Positions 56,701-63,707 of a stretch of 64,000 nt of DNA are shown here, piece after piece. The notes under the pieces were generated by a model. The model had not been told where the DNA came from, did no database searches, and saw only the letters and a program-made list of their open reading frames with translations. Position 1 is the first letter of the stretch; each line of letters begins with the position of its first letter. The position numbers and the translations under genes are program-made. Source of the DNA: an uncultured Oscillospiraceae bacterium. GTDB lineage: Bacteria; Bacillota_A; Clostridia; Oscillospirales; Acutalibacteraceae. Where the stretch lies: the NCBI GenBank assembly GCA_910589395.1, contig CAJUTL010000016.1, forward strand, positions 3,154 through 67,153, written 5' to 3'.

Positions 56701-57813
56701 ACTAACAGTGTTACCGGAACGCCGGTCAGCGGAAACCCCGTCAACTATTGTGGATCCGATGCTAAGCGTTGGGAGATGACGTGGAAAAACGGCAGATACC
56801 TGTCGAAAGTAAAATCTGGCGCAAGAATCGCTACCTATGAGTACGATAAGAACGGCCTGCGCACCAGCAAAACGTACAACGACACAAGGTACGATTACGC
56901 CTATGCCGGGGACAAACTGGTGTGGCAGGGCTGGGAAGGCAATGAGATGTATTTCTTCTATGACAATACAGGCGCCCCTATTGCTTTCTGGTATTTTCCC
57001 GATGGAGGAAGCCGGGTAACCGGGTATTATTTTACGAACGCTCAGGGAGATGTGACCCGCATAGAAGACCCCAACGGCAATGTGCTGGCGTCATATTCCT
57101 ATGACGCCTGGGGCAAAGCATATAAAAGCTCAGGGAGTATGCGAAATATCAATCCCCTGCGGTTCAGAGGATACTATTACGATACCGAAACGGGCTTTTA
57201 CTACCTGCAAAGCCGCTACTACGACCCCGTTGTTTCCCGTTTCATCAATGCAGACAGCTACGCCTCCACCGGCCAGGGTTTCCTGGGCTACAATATGTTC
57301 GCCTACTGCGGCAATAACCCGGTGAGCAGGGTAGATGCTGATGGGAATAAATATACGATGGTCAATGATAATGTATTCGGTGGAGGCGGTGCCGGTTTAA
57401 TTGGAATTTTTGGACTTTGGGCTCTTGCTCAGAGTGCACAGAATGTAAAATCTCAGCCTTTAGCAAAAGCAACAACTGATAAGCCACCTGAGGAGAAATC
57501 AAAGACTTACTACCATGTGACCACGGCTGGGAATGCTGCTGCTATTATAGCAAGTGGGCAGTTAAGAGGTAGTGGTTGGGAAGGAGGATATGTTTTCGTC
57601 TGGGAGAAGTATCCTAATGAGCAAGCTATCAAAAATAGTGGCGCAAATTATGGTCAAGGAAAATCGGGTGTTATCATTTCCATTGAAACAAATGCGGCAT
57701 TTGAAGAAGATAAAGGCATAACAGATAAAAAAGCAAAATCATGTGGACCGCTTAGAAGCGTTTTAATTGGGCCAGTTTCAGTTCAAAATACGAAAATTGT
57801 AGGGTGGTATTAG
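50752..57813 (+). CDS. Secreted DNRLRE/YD-repeat (RHS, WapA-like) polymorphic toxin
   Basis: A 2353-residue exported protein, close to the length of B. subtilis WapA. In order: Sec signal peptide (1-29), Ser/Glu/Pro-rich low-complexity stretch (about 170-330), DNRLRE domain (about 504-690), YD repeats from about 850, two tandem jelly-roll carbohydrate-binding-like domains (about 1100-1470), more YD repeats, RHS-associated core (2134-2196, NPLRFRGYYYD...RYYDPVVSRFINADS), and a variable tip from about 2204. The tip (YYHVTTAGNAAAII...GGYVFVW...GANYGQGKSGVIIS) looks like an ADP-ribosyltransferase-type toxin with its His in YHVTT. ATG 50752 follows AAGGAG by 10 bases. The 3' 1.2 kb is repeated downstream. 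The tip is richer in A+T than the core. The general class is sure; the tip activity is tentative. Confidence 0.93.
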   Translation: MKKFQKALAVLLSAALLLQAVPLRAMAEEAVSSAAVQEAEKIALPTDFVEEKSLEAQVVYEETEQRSAAEKHFRLSDGSFVAASYPGPVHYETGGGAWEEIDNTLSLSQASRYSLGRINAPGMYEAKNGEETKRYSSVLRPDEPLFSLANQDYSFGLALLRPDTAQTLVTDKAVKPEEGTAEDSAESSSSSEPEETSEPSESSDASSMISEGESVSSQPERSELPGFDQDLNSEEEIQEESVSTFAEEKDFPVSSAPSSLEEKEETESSAPSAGQGAFDEETSLPSDAPESTAPEGSEPVASAPEEDSATELPPVESGKEETTAAAMAASVSAKIENPKGAKPGAALAPGNQINSVGVTDDTEAAPSLEDQLQPEKISSRVTYENVWPGVDLQYYNYGYNVKESIIVRQPQKSYRYSFLLNLEGLTPVLRESGSVDLLDENEKILYQIPAPYLVDAGQSVSYDAAYELVHTTEGYVLTVEAAAEWINAEDRQFPVTIDPTLILYGSDFGNSFTATCVTTEKPNTPGSGVESLYIGHRTTGDEMQVFFQFASLPTIPANCNVVNATLNLYQHTYSQVGLNRIFVQAHEVTSARPSSYGSNAEWIRNITWNTKPSFNQNITEAYARITEASEGKYISWDISRLVSKWYHDPAANCMLAMDAIGPDKFSATQCGTGIFWMNINFRPLFLIHYRNNVGLENRFTYQTSSVGRAGTANIGDYSAQLTLANTLFSSNSEAMPFSLAAYYNSPYRGRYFTANNGFGVHTANYANMCVGSGWKLSVQETVVKITVKTNNASTDYYVYTDADGTEHYFEAPSSLSTYKDEDGLGYTLSVSGAISTLKDEKNNQKEFYNGYLTKQTDRNGNAIYYLYNDNTAYSSSSPFSPSSTAWKPKAGQANRVTQVWQVNDNGSAAGVQSLVCKLTYSGNFVNKITDASGRAYTFQYAAPASGAQLLSKITFPDGHSAQYGYSTDTDLLIKIYDEESKSGLELAYGSSFKNQYVHKAHEYIASTLNGTQTVGSTWHNYSPSLQQRLYRFYGQDRTENTNDDITTRYTFDLAGRTVNVVNYNSNWTEILGTSALTYTKNQGTNKTNNRVTGAAASGIAAVNQLQNGGLEQVNYGWVHQASTANSGSLICENISETSKTILPRTGKYLMKLRHSPTAVSTTGSGSISSCFQSVYLKARTTYVFSGYANSSGITGFGKDGGMTLSFNDSTGTEVLAESKLLDYATSTKIESGWTRLQVSYRPKTSGNYRICATLKNASEYGAFDDFQLEKVVIPFGSVLLEKQGAATTVNLVQFGGLEKWVSSDTLSTVPISKYWTYPDSRVSPVTLSGDDARRGVALQMLGHPDAKRRAYQTVSINRSSNTTYMLSAWGKARSVTDGAPVSDLSGDNDTPQRFFGMIAKILYSDTTTPEYQYVSFNPQFDGWQYASGFIVPKRANKTVTSITVSLAYDYNVNTAWFDQVSLTEEPAQTYTYDSNGKLKTVTTSAQSTDTYTYSGPNLTKLVSASSGTFNYTYDSSHNMTKATNDGVNLTAAYDPAGNNTSAKLQKGTSGVYMQSSAAYTSNKNHPSSITDVNGITTGYTYDGLGRVSTVKTPYAGGTLTVNQQYVAGTNDKVSNTYVSGAISLSNQYDKGQISSVMRKSFQGTTPQWQKYLTPRDDWGNVTKVQVQSGNHASLEGDVVWESPITLASYYYEPNNGPLFQTVYGNGDIDEYYYDILGRLESIWHYTDDLFDYEEALGYDAYGNVARSTVFDELDNLSAEYFYEYDSLGRLIRSEQSGYQVTALRTQHKYDAQNRLSSQSWQLPGYTLWETYAYNNANGTLKSMELGTGRSLTFGYDNLLRLQSETLEGIYQRRRNYGETTTANKETNRPNYFIYYKPDGTTVKLGYRYLYDAAGNIKQVYSRVGTNALALESSYEYDKFGQLTWAYTLSRAESYTYDTAGNMLSRTQGSTTIDYSYENSQWGDLLTSYRGRKIAYEGQSYDMATNSVTGTPVSGNPVNYCGSDAKRWEMTWKNGRYLSKVKSGARIATYEYDKNGLRTSKTYNDTRYDYAYAGDKLVWQGWEGNEMYFFYDNTGAPIAFWYFPDGGSRVTGYYFTNAQGDVTRIEDPNGNVLASYSYDAWGKAYKSSGSMRNINPLRFRGYYYDTETGFYYLQSRYYDPVVSRFINADSYASTGQGFLGYNMFAYCGNNPVSRVDADGNKYTMVNDNVFGGGGAGLIGIFGLWALAQSAQNVKSQPLAKATTDKPPEEKSKTYYHVTTAGNAAAIIASGQLRGSGWEGGYVFVWEKYPNEQAIKNSGANYGQGKSGVIISIETNAAFEEDKGITDKKAKSCGPLRSVLIGPVSVQNTKIVGWY
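56183..57360 (+). repeat. Expressed copy of the shared YD/core block
   Basis: This 1178-base part of the toxin gene recurs at 58581-59752, in part at 61001-61823 and again from 63708 to the window end. In protein terms, residues 1811 to 2203. The first about 270 bases match the next copy almost exactly, the middle differs as two alleles, and the last about 190 bases are near-identical in all copies. It ends exactly where the tip begins, so it is the likely recombination platform. Confidence 0.9.
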
Positions 57814-58538
57814 TGAGAATTGAGAGTGTTGAGATAAGCAGCAGTGGATATATGCGCTGTAAGTCAGAATTCTACACAGTTGAAGATGTAACAACCAGGG
57901 CAAATACCTACCATTTCTTTCCTGGTATCAATGCTTTATATGGAGAATGTGATTCCGGTAATTGGGGAATCAGTTATTTGTTGTCTATGTATCAGCACGA
58001 GCGATATAGTCGGAAGCACATTATCAATTCACCGCTGATTGCCAAAGTAAACGGCGAAACCGTTCCCCTGGAACAGATTTGGGATATATCCTGTTACATG
58101 GTTTCCGGCATGGATCCCTTGTTTGCTTCCAGAAAAACAGTGCGGCAGCTGGTACAGAAAGCCATCAACAAAAATCATCTCTCGGAATCTGTAGAGGATA
58201 TTCAAAGGATATTCCATATAGAAAATGTTAGATTTGATCGTCGTATTCAGTACACAGGGCATGAAGTGTTTCGAATGATGGCGGCAATAGGATATTGTAA
58301 TGGGAAAGAAATCTTTTGCTTTCCGTGGATGAGTGAAAGCCGGTTTGATGCTTTTACCGGTCATCTTGCTGATACGCTTCGCATTTTGGATTCCCTGAAT
58401 AAAATTGTAATCCTGCCAGTATCAGAGGCTACTGATATTGATGCGTTTTGGCGAACTTCCTCCGGTAGTGAAATTTTTCAAAAGTACTGGAACGACAGCA
58501 GATTTCAGGATTTTTATACCCATACTGAGGCCAAATAA
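57813..58538 (+). CDS. Candidate immunity protein with degenerate ABC-ATPase-like form
   Basis: A 241-residue protein directly after the toxin; GTG 57813 shares one base with the toxin stop and AGGGTGG is five bases upstream, so translation is coupled. It has no signal peptide. The layout recalls an ABC ATPase with every catalytic motif altered: GECDSGNWG at 44-52 in the P-loop place with no Lys, YTGHE at 147 in the signature place, and a hydrophobic strand ending IFCFPWMS at 167-174 in the Walker B place. Position and size suit an immunity protein. The ABC resemblance is my reading by eye and needs a profile search. Confidence 0.65.
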   Translation: MRIESVEISSSGYMRCKSEFYTVEDVTTRANTYHFFPGINALYGECDSGNWGISYLLSMYQHERYSRKHIINSPLIAKVNGETVPLEQIWDISCYMVSGMDPLFASRKTVRQLVQKAINKNHLSESVEDIQRIFHIENVRFDRRIQYTGHEVFRMMAAIGYCNGKEIFCFPWMSESRFDAFTGHLADTLRILDSLNKIVILPVSEATDIDAFWRTSSGSEIFQKYWNDSRFQDFYTHTEAK

Positions 58539-58580
58539 TCTGATCAATACCAGCCCAATAACGGTTCCTTGTCGAAGCTG

Positions 58581-60298
58581 ATGCCTACAATAACGCCAAC
58601 GGCACCCTGAAAAGCATGGAGCTGGGTACAGGCCGCTCATTGACCTTCGGGTATGACAACCTGCTCCGCCTGCAATCGGAAACCCTGGAGGGGATCTACC
58701 AGCGGCGCAGGAACTACGGCGAAACCACCACCGCAAATAAGGAAACCAACCGGCCCAACTATTTCATCTACTACAAGCCGGACGGAACCACAGTGAAGCT
58801 GGGCTACCGTTATCTCTATGACGCCGCCGGGAATATCAAGCAGGTCTATAGCCGGGAAGGGGAAAATGCCCTTGCATTGGAGTCCAGTTACGAGTATGAT
58901 AAGTTCGGGCAGCTAATTAAGGCCGATACGGGGAACGGGCTGGAAACCTATACCTATGACACGGCGGGAAATATGCTGAGCCGTACCGTAGCCAGCACGG
59001 TCAAGAGCTTTGGTTACGAAAACAGCCGGTGGGGAGACCTGCTCACCTCCTATCGAGGCCAGAAGCTCGCCTATGAAGGGCAAAGCTATAACAGCTCAAC
59101 TAATACCGTAAGCGGCAATCCGGTCAGCGGAAACCCTGTCAGCTACTATAACGGCAGGCGCTGGGATATGACGTGGAAAAACGGCAAACAGCTTGCCAGC
59201 GCCACCAGCAGTGGAAGAACCGTAAGCTATGAGTACGATAAAAACGGCCTTCGCACCAGTAAAACCTACAACGGCACAAGGTACGACTATGCCTATGCGG
59301 GGGACAAGCTGGTCTGGCAGGGCTGGAGCGGCAATGAAATGTATTTCTTCTATGACAATACAGGCGCTCCCATTGCTTTCTGGTACTTCCCCAAGGGCGG
59401 CGCCCGTGTTACCGGCTACTACTTTACGAACGCTCAGGGAGACGTGGTACGGATAGAAGATCCAGACGGGAAATTGTTGGCCTCCTATGGCTATGATGTC
59501 TGGGGAAAGGTTATTGTCTCCTCCGGTAGCGTGTCAGCTATCAACCCGCTAAAGTACAGAGGGTACTACCACGATACCGAAACGGGCTTTTACTACCTGC
59601 AAAGCCGGTATTACGACCCAGTTGTTTCCCGCTTCATCAACGCAGACAGCTACGCCTCCACCGGCCAGGGCTTCCTGGGCTATAACATGTTCGCCTACTG
59701 CGGCAATAACCCGGTGAGCAGGGTAGATGCTGATGGAAATAAATATACGATGATGGAAGATGTAGCAGCATATCCCGCAAACACAAATCTTCTAAAGTAT
59801 TACGATCCGAGAACCGGCCTCATTCCTGGTGTTGCCCCTATAAACGATCCAATAAAAGCTCCCTTGAAAAAGGCAGAAAAGAGACTTTGGCAAGTAGTTG
59901 TACCGGGAACGGCAAGTATGGGAATTACCTCATCTGCATTCTTCGGTGTAGGCGGATCGGCTTCTAGTGGAATCATTGTGGATCGTGAAGGAAATATTGC
60001 CCATATCTCCTCAATTTCGGCAGGAGGTGGTAGTCCATCGGCATTTGCAGGAATGTATTTTAGTGCTACCTCTGCCCCAACAATTAAACAAGTCGAAAAT
60101 AGTGTGTCTTTGCAAACAGGCGGATCTGTTGGTCCTGTTGGATTTGAGTATATCGTTTTGCCAGATAAGCAAACTGGAAATCTTTACGGAGGTGGAACAA
60201 TAGCCTTTGGTCTGGGTGTGCTGGCAATTCCTGCTGAAGTTCATGCAACTGTGCCAGTGTGTACAGATGTAATTTATCTCGGTAATATTTTTGATTGA
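58581..60298 (+). pseudogene. Stored RHS tip cassette 1 (no start or promoter)
   Basis: A 5'-truncated copy of the toxin 3' end: 58581-59752 matches 56183-57360 in frame through NKYTM, then a different 182-residue tip follows to the stop at 60298. The first ATG (58616) lacks any ribosome binding site and the 42 bases before the block hold no promoter, so it is probably silent. The tip has Gly/Ser-rich beta strands (GITSSAFFGVGG, GGGTIAFGLGV) and no recognised catalytic motif; the family is unknown. It could be expressed if recombined onto the full gene. Followed 17 bases later by a membrane protein gene with a good ribosome binding site. Confidence 0.8.
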
Positions 60299-60315
60299 TA
60301 AGAGGGAGTCAAAAG

Positions 60316-60939
60316 ATGAAATATAAAATTTCAAAGATTGAAATCATATGGGCTGTTCTGTCTTTCCCGCTTTTTCTGTTTATTTTGACTACTGTCCTTT
60401 CGGGCGCTGGTAATATATCTTATCAGGGATTTGCCTATGACAGGGAAGGAAATTTGTATCTTGGCAGAAAATACAGGATCGATGTTTTTGCTCCAAACGG
60501 AGAGATGGCGCATTCTATTCCGGTGGAATCAAACATGAGTTACGATTTTACACTTAAAGATGAAACTGTCATTGTGCACGCCGGTTCTTTTCTATATTGG
60601 ATAGACCTTTCGGGCAATGTCCTAACAAAAAAACAGGAAACTCGCGAAGGGTGGGAAATAGTTCCGCCAAACCAAGAGAATATATTTATCAGCGATGACG
60701 GAATAAAATATACCATGGAGTATTCTGGCTTTTTTTCTTCAAGTATCTATCGGTGGGACGGAGATCAAAAGACAAAGATCTTCACCATGCCTTGGTTTGA
60801 TTATCTGACTAGATTGATTACTGTCTTTACTTTCGGCGGCATGATCGTAATGGTGTTTTACTGCCTTAATAAGGCGAATAAGTTGGGTCTTGTATCCAGT
60901 CCATTTGATTTTTTTCAGAATCAACATAAGCTCAGATAA
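60316..60939 (+). CDS. Membrane protein, candidate immunity for cassette 1
   Basis: A 207-residue protein of no family I know. TM1 is about 8-31 (EIIWAVLSFPLFLFILTTVL), then an outside domain of short beta strands with AYDREGNLYLGRKYRI, reminiscent of one or two beta-propeller blades, and TM2 is about 168-190 (ITVFTFGGMIVMVFYC). ATG 60316 follows GAGGGAG; an earlier in-frame ATG at 60295 overlaps the cassette stop. Its place after the tip suggests immunity, and the outside domain suggests that the tip acts at the membrane or cell surface; both are inference. Low GC like the tip. Confidence 0.65.
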   Translation: MKYKISKIEIIWAVLSFPLFLFILTTVLSGAGNISYQGFAYDREGNLYLGRKYRIDVFAPNGEMAHSIPVESNMSYDFTLKDETVIVHAGSFLYWIDLSGNVLTKKQETREGWEIVPPNQENIFISDDGIKYTMEYSGFFSSSIYRWDGDQKTKIFTMPWFDYLTRLITVFTFGGMIVMVFYCLNKANKLGLVSSPFDFFQNQHKLR

Positions 60940-61000
60940 ATTGCTCTGCACCTTTCTGGATTTTGCAGCTATAACAACAAAAGCGTATTGAAAGCAGGGA

Positions 61001-62359
61001 GATAAGCAGCTACCAAAGCCGATACGGCGCGGGAAATGAAACCTATACCTATGACACGGCAGGAAATATGCTGAGCCGTACACAGGGTAGTACCACAATA
61101 GATTACGGCTATGAAAACAGCCAGTGGGGGGATCTGCTTACTTCCTACAGGGGCCGGAAGATCGCCTATGAGGGTCAAAGCTATGACATGTTCTCCGACA
61201 GTGTTACCGGAACGCCGGTCAGCGGAAACCCCGTCAACTATTGTGGATCCAACGCCAGACGCTGGGAGATGACGTGGAAAAACGGCAGATACCTGTCGAA
61301 AGTAAAATCTGGCGGAATTATTGCTACTTATGAGTACGATAAGAACGGTCTGCGTACCAGCAAAACGTACAACGACACAAGGTACGATTACGCCTATGCC
61401 GGGGACAAACTGGTGTGGCAGGGCTGGGAAGGCAATGAGATGTATTTCTTCTATGACAATACAGGCGCCCCTATTGCTTTCTGGTATTTTCCCGATGGAG
61501 GAAGCCGGGTAACCGGGTATTATTTTACGAACGCTCAGGGAGATGTGACCCGCATAGAAGACCCCAACGGCAATGTGCTGGCGTCATATTCCTATGACGC
61601 CTGGGGCAAAGCATATAAAAGCTCAGGGAGTATGCGAAATATCAATCCCCTGCGGTTCAGAGGATACTATTACGATACCGAAACGGGCTTTTACTACCTG
61701 CAAAGCCGCTACTACGACCCCGTTGTTTCCCGTTTCATCAACGCGGACAGCTACGCCTCCACCGGCCAGGGTTTCCTGGGGTACAATATGTTCGCCTACT
61801 GCGGTAATGACCCGGTGAGCAGGTCTGATGTAAGTGGCGATAAGTTTACTAAGCTTGAAAATTTTGGGAAAAAAGTGTTTATGGGTATGCTAACTTTAAT
61901 GGATATTACTCAGATGATAATGGAACGTATTATTCTTGGGGAACATATACAAAAACTACATCGTCCAATGTTACCTTTGATGTCTTTTCGAGTGAAACTT
62001 CCCGCAATAAAACCAAAGATGAATCCTTCGGATTGAATCTTGGAGGAATAGAAGGCGGAATTGGTGCAGTAGGAGGAGAATACAAATACGGTGGTTGGCG
62101 ATTAGAATGCGTTACGGGAGAGGTGCAAGCATCTGTGTCGCCTGAATTTGTCGGAATTAAAGTTGGTGGCCGACTAATTAGAATGTCAGGCAATGGAAAA
62201 ATTCCATTGCCATTCACAACGAAAAAACTAGTTATAAATGGTGACGTTGATTTATTCGGTTTCGGTTTTGAATTGTATTACGATGTTGAGGAGAGAAAAT
62301 TTAAGCAGGGATTTACCCCGATAATTGGTTCTGGCCTCAGTGTATCCTTTGTAGATTAA
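61001..62359 (+). pseudogene. Stored RHS tip cassette 2, out of frame at an A6 run
   Basis: Another 5'-truncated copy. 61001-61823 matches the core, closest to the expressed gene's allele, with a short deletion near 61007. After PVSR a new tip starts (SDVSGDKFTKLENFGKK). At the A6 run 61869-61874 the intact reading moves back by one base: continuing at 61874 gives SVYGYANFNGYYSDDNGTYY and onward to 62359, a Gly-rich beta protein (GGIEGGIGAVGGEYKYGGW) matching the style of cassette 1's tip. The unshifted frame runs on by chance to 62036 with poor composition. One A fewer than the original, or slippage, explains it. No start or ribosome binding site. Confidence 0.75.
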
Positions 62360-62369
62360 GGAGCCACCT

Positions 62370-62966
62370 ATGAAAATTTACAGAAAACAAGAAAAACATG
62401 CGTGGTGTTATACTGTATCAGAAAATTCCAAAATCAGTGGAACCAGTCGCTATACTTTGGGCTTCCTGTTTCACAATATAACTGTACGATCAGAATCTGG
62501 CGACACCCTTTGCTTACGTCAAACCAATTTTTTCTTGCAGATTTTGGACAACATCCCTCTTATCGGTTGGTTTGTTTTTGTACCTTTTCAAGCGTATGTA
62601 AATGGAGTTTATGCTGGAAGCTCAAAAAGGAAATATGGCGCTGCAATGTATACGTTTCCTATCGGAGAAGATATTTATGAAATGTCATTACACAATCCAA
62701 ATAAAGCTGCGCTGCTGAAAAACGGAAAGCAAATTGCCTTATACAGAAGAGATGATGAAATCTGGCTTGAACAAACTGTTTATAGGGTACAGCACTCTGC
62801 CGACGCAGTTCCCGAAATACTGCTTCTATTTGCTGTATTTGCAGATCAGGTTTTGTTTTCTCTCTCCGGTAGTCAGGTGGCTGTTTATCGCAAGGAGAGA
62901 TATTATCAGTTGCGAGATAAACATCCGGAACGGGGAAATTGGAAACCGGAAGTAGATGAAAAATAG
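62370..62966 (+). CDS. Candidate immunity protein for cassette 2 (first of two)
   Basis: A 198-residue protein starting 10 bases after the tip with AAGGAGCCACC upstream. It has a hydrophobic stretch near 55-75 (ILDNIPLIGWFVFVPF) and another near 147-162 (EILLLFAVFADQVLF), between them an alternating beta pattern (GAAMYTFPIGEDIYEM, QIALYRRDDEIWLEQT) that recalls tubby/LURP-one-like small barrels. The likeness is weak. Function is inferred from position only. Low GC. Confidence 0.6.
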   Translation: MKIYRKQEKHAWCYTVSENSKISGTSRYTLGFLFHNITVRSESGDTLCLRQTNFFLQILDNIPLIGWFVFVPFQAYVNGVYAGSSKRKYGAAMYTFPIGEDIYEMSLHNPNKAALLKNGKQIALYRRDDEIWLEQTVYRVQHSADAVPEILLLFAVFADQVLFSLSGSQVAVYRKERYYQLRDKHPERGNWKPEVDEK

Positions 62967-62979
62967 GGAGGAATTTGTT

Positions 62980-63618
62980 ATGTGGATCAAAAAGAATTGG
63001 ATCGTAAGCAAGCTTTCACGGTTGAACCCAGCGGTACGTGTGCTGATCATTGTTTTTTCCTTTCTCCTGCTCGCGGCATTGCTGGCCTGGGGAATGTGGA
63101 ACTTCCTGCTTTCCGGGCGCACGCCGTTTTTTGTCCCTCGGTATCAGCTGTTTCTGTACGGTACGGTGCTGTGGGGAGTGACCGCGTTTGCGGTTCATGG
63201 AATTGTGAGCTTGGGGAGAAAGATGTCTCCATCTGCCAAAAACCTTGTGGCAAATCTCTGGTCTATGATCACATGTGTTGCGATGGTCGCAACAATAGGT
63301 GCTTTGTGCTTGATCAGTGCGATATCCAACAGCTTTATTGCCGGGGATATTTCATCAAGGGTAGATCAGGGCCTTGTCTGGTGCAGTTCTCCCAGCGATA
63401 AATACTGTACTGTTTATTGCTATAAAACCTCCGGGAATAGGATAGAGGGAATGGATCTGGATATAACGCTAGAACTGACGGACGAACCGGGAGTGGAATA
63501 TCCAGTATGCTGCCTGGAAGACGTTACCACTATCGGGATCGCTTGGAAGGGAACCAGGTCGTTTCTGGTAAACGGAAAATATTATACCGTCCAAAAAGTA
63601 AAAGCGGCAGTTGAGTAG
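62980..63618 (+). CDS. Membrane protein, candidate immunity for cassette 2 (second)
   Basis: A 212-residue protein with three membrane segments (about 20-45, 55-76 and 95-120) and a C-terminal extracytoplasmic domain of about 85 residues with four Cys (WCSSPSDKYCTVYCY, VCCLED), which may form disulphides. The ATG at 62980 follows AGGGAGG. Its role is unknown; the place after the first candidate gene suggests that both belong to cassette 2, or that an intervening core/tip copy was lost. Confidence 0.6.
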   Translation: MWIKKNWIVSKLSRLNPAVRVLIIVFSFLLLAALLAWGMWNFLLSGRTPFFVPRYQLFLYGTVLWGVTAFAVHGIVSLGRKMSPSAKNLVANLWSMITCVAMVATIGALCLISAISNSFIAGDISSRVDQGLVWCSSPSDKYCTVYCYKTSGNRIEGMDLDITLELTDEPGVEYPVCCLEDVTTIGIAWKGTRSFLVNGKYYTVQKVKAAVE

Positions 63619-63707
63619 CTTTTCTGCCTTTACTGTTTGAAAGGAAAGAACTGTGAATAAAAAATATATATGATATTTGGAATTGCCTTATTTTCTATCC
63701 TTTTTCC

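Noticed and set aside
61875..62036. Unshifted continuation of cassette 2 as the true tip end
   Set aside because: Composition is poor and the minus-one frame gives a much longer sequence with the same style as tip 1.
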